From NCBI GenBank assembly GCA_022866195.1, contig JALHUF010000461.1, positions 1-9,496 of the forward strand: 9,496 nucleotides of DNA, in the 5' to 3' direction. Origin of the DNA: Terriglobia bacterium (lineage in GTDB: Bacteria; Acidobacteriota; Terriglobia; UBA7540). A program made the position numbers and the translations under genes. The notes under the pieces are model-generated. The model saw only the letters and a program-made list of their open reading frames with translations. It was not told where the DNA came from and made no database searches. Position 1 is the stretch's first letter. Each line of letters opens with the position of its first letter. Below, piece after piece: positions 1 to 5,494 of the stretch.

Positions 1-178
1 CATCGACCTGCTACTTTGACAAGAATACCTTAGAGAATGGATTCTCAGAGTTGACCGTTGTGATTGGGGGCGGAGTAGGTCGCTGACCTTTCCTATGTGA
101 GCAGGTTCCGAAGAGCGATTTATTGTAAGAAACCGAGGAACTGCCGGTTGCTATCGTTTAAATGAAAAGAGCGAGCCA
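1..178. other. Upstream region of the response-regulator fragment, no intact gene
   Basis: No convincing coding region is visible here. A TTGACA hexamer lies at 16-21 and a perfect 6+6 inverted repeat (GAGAAT-GG-ATTCTC) at 33-46, but no matching -10 box sits at a normal distance, so I do not call a promoter. A plus-strand frame from the window edge is open to a TGA at 84-86 and could be the tail of a gene beginning outside the window, but it has no recognisable motif. Confidence 0.35.
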
Positions 179-226
179 ATGATGCTAAAATCGAAACCGA
201 TACTATTGGTTGAAAACGATCCCGTG
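179..226 (+). pseudogene. Response-regulator receiver domain, N-terminal fragment only
   Basis: An ATGATG start at 179 opens into a peptide reading KPILLVENDPV, which matches the first beta strand and the acidic-pocket residues (E/N/D) of CheY-like receiver domains. Receiver domains are phosphorylated on an aspartate by a partner histidine kinase. The similarity stops at about residue 16. Beyond that the frame stays open to 442 but reads the antisense of the ArsS-like gene and has no receiver features: no phosphorylated aspartate, no conserved T/S or lysine. The likely ribosome site is a weak GAG-containing stretch just upstream. This is a broken gene or one side of a chimeric junction. The assignment rests on a short peptide, so it is only moderately sure. 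Confidence 0.5.
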
Positions 227-826
227 CTGCTCGCCGAGATGCTGGCGATAAGCGCCCTCCAGCGGCTTTTGCGCCGGCGGCAACGAGGGTCCGAGTGGGT
301 TGTAGACAAGATTGAGTCTCAGTCCCGTCTCTGGATGGCCGTACCCGAGGCGGTTCAGCCACTGCAAGGCCTCGATGCTTTTCCTGTAGACGCCCTTGCC
401 GCGCTGTGCCTCGACGTTCTGCTCGAGATAGCAGGGAAGTGAGGCCAACACTTCCACTTGGTGGGCACGCAGGAATTCCGGCAGATGCTGCCGGCCCTCG
501 ACGTAGAAGACCGTCAGATTGCTCCGGTCAATCACATGGCGGCCCAGCGCACGCGCGGCCTCCACAAGATATTTGAAGTGCGGGTTCAGTTCCGGAGCGC
601 CGCCGGTAAGATCAACGCTCGGGATAGGGTGCCGCCGCAGAACTTCCACCACCAGCTCCGCCGTGGCGCGCGGCATGATTTCGGTGCGGGTGGGTCCGGC
701 ATCAACGTGGCAGTGCCGACAGGTCTGATTGCAGAGCTTGCCCAAATTCACCTGGAGAGTTTCCACGTCCGCGGCCCGCAAAGGCCACTGGCCCAGTTGT
801 GCCAGTTTCTCCCGGAATGTCATCAT
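203..826 (-). pseudogene. arsS: ArsS-like radical SAM/Cys-rich protein, C-terminally truncated
   Basis: The 207-residue product carries a canonical radical SAM cluster motif, C32-x3-C36-x2-C39 (CNQTCRHCHVDAG), followed by DLTGGAPE at residues 72-79, the GGE-like SAM-contact segment. These and the later DRSNLTVF and YNPLGPSLPP segments are characteristic of the ArsS family, implicated in arsenosugar biosynthesis and usually over 300 residues with a Cys-rich C-terminal domain (DUF3641). Here the reading frame stops right after GIVFN-Q, where family members continue into that domain, so roughly the last third is missing and the product is probably not functional. The start is the first of two tandem ATGs, 21 bp after the stop of the upstream membrane-protein gene, which suggests co-transcription. 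No strong Shine-Dalgarno is seen. The truncation point coincides with a plus-strand response-regulator start. Family call from recall of motifs. Confidence 0.8.
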
Positions 827-847
827 GGGTGATTGTCCGAGCCGGCA

Positions 848-2251
848 TTATATCAGACAGAGAGCTAGTGCCAATCCGCCGGCAAAGGTCGTTCCGGCGA
901 AGTTCACAATGCCGTTGGTGACCAGACCGCGGCGCTCGAGCGTCGCGCCGAGCACGCTGTCGAGCAGATTCCCAACTATCGCCGCACCCAGCGCGATGGC
1001 AGCGCTGCCCTTCCCGCACAGACCCAACCCGAATCCGAGCCCGATGACCAGCGCGGAGGCCACAAGTCCCGCCACGCTTCCCGCCAGCGAAACCCCTCCG
1101 TTCTCTCCGGCCGGGACGGGCCTGAAGGTCGTAATCAGGTAAGCTCGCGGGGAAAGCCACTGACCAATTTCGCTGGAAACCGTGTCCCCGGCCGCCTCCG
1201 AGAAGGCAGCCACCAGCGCCACCAGGAACGCGGCTTCCTGGTGAGTGGTGATGACCAGGAGGGCGAAGAACGCCCCCGCCAGCGTGTTTGCCAGCGCCTC
1301 ACGCCAACTGCGCGCGCCCTTGCGCCGCTCTGCTATCCCGCGCGCCGCTTTCGCCGCGTAGCCCAAGCGCGTGGCTATTGAGCCGAGCAGGAAGAAACTA
1401 AGCAGGATGAGAAAACTCTTGTAACCATAGCCCAGGTACACGGCGGTGCCGAGAATGAATCCCACCGCGGCGCCCGAGCGGCTGACCGTTTTCAGCGCCA
1501 GGGCCAGCAGAGCAAAGGCGGCGTTGATGACCAAGGCTAGAAGAATCCTTCGGCCGAGGTAGGGCAAATTGCTCGCAAGCGCTGCGCTTTCGACCAGGTA
1601 GGCGCAGAACAGGAACGCGCCTGACACCAGCGGCACCGAAATGTTGTCGTCCAAGCGAATGGGGACGCTCTCCACCAGAGCCCCCACCAGGGCCGCCGAC
1701 AGGGAGACAATCACGACTCTGTCCGTTGGCAGCGCGGGATTAACCCAGCGGGTGAGGGCAAAGGCCCCTAGCGTTCCCGCCACTATGAAACCGGCAAAGC
1801 CGGACCACGTCTTCTCGCGATTCCAGGGGAGTGCAGGGCCGCACAGGCTCTCGCCCACGACGCTCGCCATTCCGTCGCCTAGAGCCATGATGGCCCACGC
1901 CGCGGCGGCGATATGCAGGTGACTCCGGTACAAAAGGATGAGCAGCAGGACCGAGACGGGATAAAGAACAATCCCGGTCCAGGTGCCCGGAGGATAGGGA
2001 CGGACCTGCACGCCCGCGTCCCCGGACGGAGGAAGGTCGGCGCCTGCCACGGCTGGGTGTTTGCTCAAGTCAACCTGTAGGCGCGGCAGGATGAAGAGAT
2101 TGAACAGTAAGGCGAGCACGGCGCAGCCCGCAGCCTGAAGCCACGTGAGGAGCGGCAACAGAAACGCGAAGATGAGCATCGACATGTGGACAATCTTCCG
2201 CGTCGAGAGGAGCGTCCTTCCGGTAGCAGCACGCGAGCTCGGAGTCGGCAT
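848..2251 (-). CDS. Fused CTP-dependent polyprenol/phytol-kinase-like and DUF92 membrane protein
   Basis: This 467-residue polytopic inner-membrane protein joins two families. Residues ~15-215 resemble the dolichol kinase / phytol kinase (SEC59, VTE5) family: RKIVH at 18-22, GDG at 125-127, EKTWSG at 146-151, and E194 with DDN at 201-203 in the ESVPIRLDDNISVPL segment, the expected CTP-kinase signatures. Residues ~235-467 are DUF92 (plant VTE6, phytyl-phosphate kinase): GSIATRLGY near 290, GDTVSSEIG at 354-362, ITTFRPVPAG then NGGVS at 383-387, and DSVLGATLE near 430. Known for the families: VTE5 makes phytyl phosphate and VTE6 makes the diphosphate. Inferred: one polypeptide performs both phosphorylations of an isoprenoid alcohol and feeds the UbiA enzyme encoded two genes upstream. 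The ATG at 2251 lacks a clear ribosome site, but starting there keeps RKxxH near the N-terminus as in homologues. Substrate chain length is unknown. Confidence 0.82.
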   Translation of the reverse strand: MPTPSSRAATGRTLLSTRKIVHMSMLIFAFLLPLLTWLQAAGCAVLALLFNLFILPRLQVDLSKHPAVAGADLPPSGDAGVQVRPYPPGTWTGIVLYPVSVLLLILLYRSHLHIAAAAWAIMALGDGMASVVGESLCGPALPWNREKTWSGFAGFIVAGTLGAFALTRWVNPALPTDRVVIVSLSAALVGALVESVPIRLDDNISVPLVSGAFLFCAYLVESAALASNLPYLGRRILLALVINAAFALLALALKTVSRSGAAVGFILGTAVYLGYGYKSFLILLSFFLLGSIATRLGYAAKAARGIAERRKGARSWREALANTLAGAFFALLVITTHQEAAFLVALVAAFSEAAGDTVSSEIGQWLSPRAYLITTFRPVPAGENGGVSLAGSVAGLVASALVIGLGFGLGLCGKGSAAIALGAAIVGNLLDSVLGATLERRGLVTNGIVNFAGTTFAGGLALALCLI

Positions 2252-2254
2252 AGC

Positions 2255-2282
2255 GCGGTCGTTGGGTGTTAGTTGTCGGTTG
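2255..2282 (-). repeat. Degenerate heptad repeat, four units
   Basis: Read on the minus strand, four consecutive 7-nt units follow one another: CAACCGA, CAACTAA, CACCCAA and CGACCGC, ending just before the ATG of the kinase/DUF92 gene. It occupies the upstream region where a ribosome site would be expected. The copies are imperfect. Heptanucleotide simple repeats between genes are known in cyanobacteria and I recall similar ones in Acidobacteria; the role is unknown. Confidence 0.5.
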
Positions 2283-2337
2283 CCCGTAGTCAGTGCGCCT
2301 CATTTCATACAGCGGCCCACCGACACGCTTTTCAGTG

Positions 2338-2377
2338 CTCTCAATGATTCAATGAATCAATGAGCCAATGAATCAAT
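2338..2377 (-). repeat. Octad repeat overlapping the 3' end of the SDR gene
   Basis: On the minus strand five 8-nt units run without a gap: ATTGATTC, ATTGGCTC, ATTGATTC, ATTGAATC and a decayed ATTGAGAG. The first two and a half units encode the last six residues and the stop codon of the SDR protein (IDSLAH-stop), so the repeat has become coding sequence. The same octad family fills the gap on the other side of this gene. Confidence 0.75.
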
Positions 2378-3334
2378 CGTTTTCTTCAGTCCTTCCTCCA
2401 GCGGAGTCAGGCGATAGCCCAACTCCCTCACGGCCTTGGCGCTGGAATAAACCCAATCGTGTTTGAAAATCTCGACCACGCCGGGAGTGAGCTGCGGCGG
2501 GCGGCCGAACAATCTGGCGCGCAGGAGGTCGAGCGCCCCCACCATTTTCCCAGCCGCAAAAGGCAGGTGGCGAACCGGATGACGAACGCCCGAGATGTCT
2601 TCCAGAAGCCGGAAGAAATCGTTCAGCGAGCGGTTATCGCCGGCGAGGACATATTCCTCACCGAGCCTTCCCTTTTCGAGCGCGGCAAGGTGCGCGGTAA
2701 CCACGTCCGCATTGAAGGAGAAACTCCAACGCTGTTCTCCCGTGCCCAGCAGGCCAGGGAATCTCCCCGCCAGGTATTGATCGATCATCCCGCCCACCAG
2801 ATTCCCCTCGGTCTTGGGCCCCGGACCATAAATCACTCCTGGTAACAGAACTACCACGGGGAACTGACGCAGTCCTTCGGCGCGTAACCAGGCGAGCGCC
2901 TCCGCCGTTGTCTGTACGTATTCGGTCAGGCAAGGCCCGCGATGCCTAAGCTCTTCCCCCGCCTGCGTGTCGGCCGAGGGGCCGAGGGCGAGGAACGAAG
3001 AGGTGTACACCACGCGCTCCACGCGGGCCCGAGCCGCAGCGTGCAACAGACTCTTGAGTCCTTCCACGTTGACCTGCCAAAACTCACGCGGGTCTCGGAC
3101 CCACATCTTCACCAGGGCGGCGGTGTGGATCACCTGCTTCGCCCCGCTCAGCGCCTTTTCCAGAGCCGCCCGGTCGCGCAGATCGCCGACCACAACCTCA
3201 CAATGCGCCGCCGCTGCGTCAAAACCCAGGCGGGAGGCGTCGCTAACCAGGATGCGGAAAAGCATCCTCCGTGCCACGAGCTCCCGCGCCACTTGCGAGC
3301 CGAGGTAGCCAGTTGCGCCAGTCAGTAGGATCAT
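2357..3334 (-). CDS. Extended SDR / NAD-dependent epimerase-like protein with altered active site
   Basis: The 325-residue protein has a Rossmann fold opening with GATGYLG at residues 6-12, D51 in the GDLRD segment that usually contacts adenine, TSS at 111-113 and LLPGVIYGPGP in the substrate region, placing it among NAD(P)-dependent epimerase/dehydratase and 3-beta-HSD-like extended SDRs. Length is normal. The catalytic pair is usually YxxxK; here Tyr139 is present but the lysine position is Thr143 (ACG codon; AAG would be lysine), so ordinary oxidoreductase chemistry is in doubt. It lies 36 bp after the prenyltransferase gene and the gap is filled by octad repeats, one of which contains the ATG. 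No Shine-Dalgarno is visible, so translation may be coupled to the upstream gene. Inferred role: modifying an isoprenoid-linked product or precursor, or a nucleotide-binding protein without classical catalysis. Substrate unknown. Confidence 0.85.
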   Translation of the reverse strand: MILLTGATGYLGSQVARELVARRMLFRILVSDASRLGFDAAAAHCEVVVGDLRDRAALEKALSGAKQVIHTAALVKMWVRDPREFWQVNVEGLKSLLHAAARARVERVVYTSSFLALGPSADTQAGEELRHRGPCLTEYVQTTAEALAWLRAEGLRQFPVVVLLPGVIYGPGPKTEGNLVGGMIDQYLAGRFPGLLGTGEQRWSFSFNADVVTAHLAALEKGRLGEEYVLAGDNRSLNDFFRLLEDISGVRHPVRHLPFAAGKMVGALDLLRARLFGRPPQLTPGVVEIFKHDWVYSSAKAVRELGYRLTPLEEGLKKTIDSLAH

Positions 3335-3383
3335 CGAAGCATCGGCTCATCGAGCCATTGAATCAATGGATCAATGATTCAAT
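3328..3383 (-). repeat. Seven-unit octad repeat joining prenyltransferase stop to SDR start
   Basis: On the minus strand seven contiguous 8-nt units fill the whole junction: ATTGAATC, ATTGATCC, ATTGATTC, AATGGCTC, GATGAGCC, GATGCTTC and GATGATCC. The first two units contain the last codons and TGA of the UbiA gene; the last unit contains the ATG of the SDR gene. The units drift from ATTG- to GATG-beginnings along the array. It is too short-period for a CRISPR and has no IS-like ends. Confidence 0.8.
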
Positions 3384-4273
3384 CTGATGAGGTAGGCCCC
3401 TGCCAGCCCCAGGTGGCCGACCATCATCATCCAGTACATGTGGTGCCAGGAAGGGTGGTTTTCGCCCTCTGTGACCAGCCGGTACGGGTCCTTGTTCATC
3501 AGATAGATCACGTAGGAGCCCCACAGTAGCATGACGACGCTTAGCACGGTGATGGCTGTTCGGTCGCCGCTGAGAACCCGCAGGTATAGCCCCAGGGGCA
3601 GGAGCAGCCAGGGCAGCAGAAACGCGGGGCTGATGGCGCGGGCACTCCATGTGGCGCCGTAGCGCACGGGAAGAGTGATGCAGCCCGCGGCGCGGTCGCC
3701 TTCGATGTCGGCAAAGTCCTTGGTGGTGGTTGCGCCCAGGAGGAAGACAAAGTAGATGAAGCCAATGTACCAGGGCTCCAGGGAACGCAGCACCGTGGAG
3801 ACTGCCGCCCACCCGGCTACCTTGAGCAGTTCGCCGCGAATCAGCGCAATCGTGAAATTGGAGGCAACTGGATGCCGCTTCAGACGCAGCGGGGGCGCCG
3901 AATAAGCCACGGTCGCCAGGGCCGCAATCACGTAAATCGCCAACGTCTCCCAGTTGACCACGGCCACCATCGCCAGGGCCGCGATGTAGGTCACCGCGAC
4001 GAACACCCAAGCCTGGGCCCGGGTCATGAGTCCGGCAGGCAACGGCCGGTGAGGCTTGTTGATGCGGTCGTTCTCGAGGTCGCAAATCTGGTTCAGACCG
4101 TTCGAGGCGGCGTTCAGGACCGCGGCGGCCAGCACCGCCAGCCCCACCTGCAGGACCGGAAAGCGCGCGTGCGAGGCCCCGTAGCCGATGAGCGACCCGG
4201 AGAAGATGCCCACCATGGGCGGGACCAGCGTGAACGGTCGCGCGAAATTCCAGTAAAGGCGCAACGAATTCAT
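3371..4273 (-). CDS. UbiA-superfamily membrane prenyltransferase
   Basis: This ~300-residue polytopic membrane enzyme transfers a polyprenyl group from its diphosphate to an acceptor, using Mg2+ held by two aspartate-rich motifs. The first is N61-x3-D65-x3-D69 followed by NKPHRPLPAG (72-81); the second is K185-D186-F-A-D189-x3-D193. YSAPPLRLKRHP at 124-135 is also typical of the chlorophyll synthase / homogentisate phytyltransferase / geranylgeranylglycerol-phosphate transferase branch. Which branch cannot be decided here. I chose the ATG at 4273, with GGAG upstream, because it places the first conserved segment (WNFARPFTLV) right after the start. A longer frame to 4363 adds 30 residues with no membrane or family character. 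It heads the cluster with the SDR and the kinase/DUF92 gene, whose product could supply its prenyl diphosphate. Confidence 0.88.
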   Translation of the reverse strand: MNSLRLYWNFARPFTLVPPMVGIFSGSLIGYGASHARFPVLQVGLAVLAAAVLNAASNGLNQICDLENDRINKPHRPLPAGLMTRAQAWVFVAVTYIAALAMVAVVNWETLAIYVIAALATVAYSAPPLRLKRHPVASNFTIALIRGELLKVAGWAAVSTVLRSLEPWYIGFIYFVFLLGATTTKDFADIEGDRAAGCITLPVRYGATWSARAISPAFLLPWLLLPLGLYLRVLSGDRTAITVLSVVMLLWGSYVIYLMNKDPYRLVTEGENHPSWHHMYWMMMVGHLGLAGAYLIRLNH

Positions 4274-4342
4274 CGGCGCGCTATTCTCCGGCCTCCGGCG
4301 TTCACTGACAAGAAGATAAGGCCCACCCCGCCAAGGTTGGGA

Positions 4343-4360
4343 GCTTCCCTCGCGGAAAGC
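4343..4360. promoter_or_regulatory. Hairpin with GNRA-type loop upstream of the prenyltransferase
   Basis: On the minus strand GCTTTCC-GCGA-GGGAAGC forms a 7-bp stem (one wobble pair) with a GCGA tetraloop in the 180-bp gap between the secreted-protein stop and the prenyltransferase start. There is no following U-tract, so it is not a standard terminator. A GCCAAGG direct repeat flanks it (4330-4336 and 4359-4365). It could be a leader structure or chance. Confidence 0.25.
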
Positions 4361-4453
4361 CAAGGCTTGTCGTTCTATTCGGGAATCTCGCAGGGAAAAG
4401 CGTTAGGTACGGCAAATCCGCTGTTGTGGGCTGCCGAGGGTTCCTACTGCCGA

Positions 4454-5161
4454 CTAACAACCGAGATCGTGAAAGTCGCGGAGCACGTTGCGGCAATTGA
4501 GACCCATTTCAGCAAGCCATACTTCGCCGGTACGGTATTTTCGGTGCGAGGTGGTGGTTTGGACTAGTTTGAACCGCGACTCGGCTGCATCAAAGCGGAA
4601 GATGCTGACTTCATACCGGTGCGGCTGGTAATGTGCTTCATCACCCCAAACGAAGTTCCACCGTACAAGGCCATACCCACGCCGCCTGCCCAAGTCTCCA
4701 ATATAGAAACCACCTTCCGCATTCGACCATAGCTGGTCAGGAGTTAGCACCTTGAGTTGTCCATTTACTGCGCCAATTATGGTTGCTGCATAACGACAAT
4801 CAGAGCCACCGGGTCGAATGGCGACGGCAAGAATCAAAGGGCTCGGCATACCCGTCACGTTCTGCACCCGGAATCTGACTCTGGGACAGCCCGCACACCA
4901 ATCGTGGTGGATAACATAGGAGTCGCGCCCCTCCGGGTCAGATGTTCCCACGTCGGTCAAAAGTAGTTGCCGACCCGCAGACCTCTCGGTTATCACTATT
5001 TGGGGAAGGTGACCTTCGGGTTCGAGGGCCTTCACGCTAACCGTGCCAAGGCCGGGAAAGTTTACCGTTGCACTCTGCGCGACATTAGAGACTTCGGCGG
5101 CAGAATAAGAGTTCACCATTGTCAGCATCAGCACCGGTCCTAAGATCTGGGACAATGCCAT
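4454..5161 (-). CDS. Secreted protein of unknown function with a CxxC motif
   Basis: The 235-residue product begins with a hydrophobic signal peptide (MALSQILGPVLMLTMVNSYSAA, probable cleavage near residue 22) and is then beta-rich, so it is likely periplasmic or extracellular. It has five cysteines in the mature part: C89 and C92 (HDWCAGCP), C122, C223 and C235, the last being the final residue. These could form disulfides or bind a metal. The segment GGFYIGDLGRRRGYG followed by HRYEVSIFRFD is striking, but I cannot name the family. I chose the ATG at 5161 because GGAGGAGGTG sits immediately upstream at good spacing; an ATG 13 codons earlier at 5200 would place a charged stretch before the signal peptide. 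The gene appears less GC-rich than its neighbours. It points toward the prenyltransferase but is separated by 180 bp, so shared function is not implied. Confidence 0.75.
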   Translation of the reverse strand: MALSQILGPVLMLTMVNSYSAAEVSNVAQSATVNFPGLGTVSVKALEPEGHLPQIVITERSAGRQLLLTDVGTSDPEGRDSYVIHHDWCAGCPRVRFRVQNVTGMPSPLILAVAIRPGGSDCRYAATIIGAVNGQLKVLTPDQLWSNAEGGFYIGDLGRRRGYGLVRWNFVWGDEAHYQPHRYEVSIFRFDAAESRFKLVQTTTSHRKYRTGEVWLAEMGLNCRNVLRDFHDLGC

Positions 5162-5494
5162 ACGCCACCTCCTCCCCAACATTTCTTCCGCACCCCTCAC
5201 AAGAAGCGCGGCGGAAAACCGACGTCCTGTTGAGGTATCACTAGTGCGGTCTTAACCATCTCCATTATCTCACAGTAAGACGATCGCAAGTTTGCAGTAG
5301 TGATCATATATTGCCCCGCAACGTGCGGCGTAGTATTGGCCTACGGCGGAAATGAGAACCGGCAAGACGTTGGCGCGGTCCGTCTGCTGACAGACTCTCC
5401 CGAACAAGAGCGGATAGAACCGCGCACTCGACCAAGAACGCCGTGAACATGTCGAGGTCGTCACTCCTCGAGATGCCTCGGGCTCACGGTCCTC
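5162..5494. other. 333-bp gap between the secreted protein and reductase genes
   Basis: No convincing gene is seen. The minus-strand frame at 5270-5464 lacks a ribosome site and any motif. The gap contains the upstream region of the secreted-protein gene and the sequence after the reductase stop. A CGTAG/CTACG inverted repeat near 5328-5344 is short. No terminator with a U-tract was found. Confidence 0.5.
5264..5272 (-). promoter_or_regulatory. Candidate extended -10 promoter of the secreted-protein gene
   Basis: The minus strand reads TGAGATAAT, an extended -10 (TGn followed by GATAAT). No good -35 accompanies it, as is usual for this promoter type. It would give a leader of roughly 95 nt before the ATG at 5161. 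Confidence 0.35.

Noticed and set aside
3..86. Tail of a plus-strand gene entering from the left edge
   Set aside because: Only 27 codons with no recognisable motif; the open frame could be chance.
458..832. Plus-strand open frame of 124 codons opposite the ArsS-like gene
   Set aside because: It is the antisense of a gene with clear radical SAM motifs and has no domain or ribosome site of its own.
3328..3383. Possible CRISPR array from the regular repeats
   Set aside because: The units are 8 nt long with no spacers and no cas genes are nearby; it is a simple tandem repeat.
4274..4363. 30-residue N-terminal extension of the UbiA prenyltransferase
   Set aside because: The extra residues are not membrane-like and the family begins at the WNFARP segment next to the ATG at 4273.
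5270..5464. 64-codon minus-strand frame in the gap left of the reductase
   Set aside because: No ribosome site, no recognisable motif, and it overlaps the promoter candidate of the next gene.
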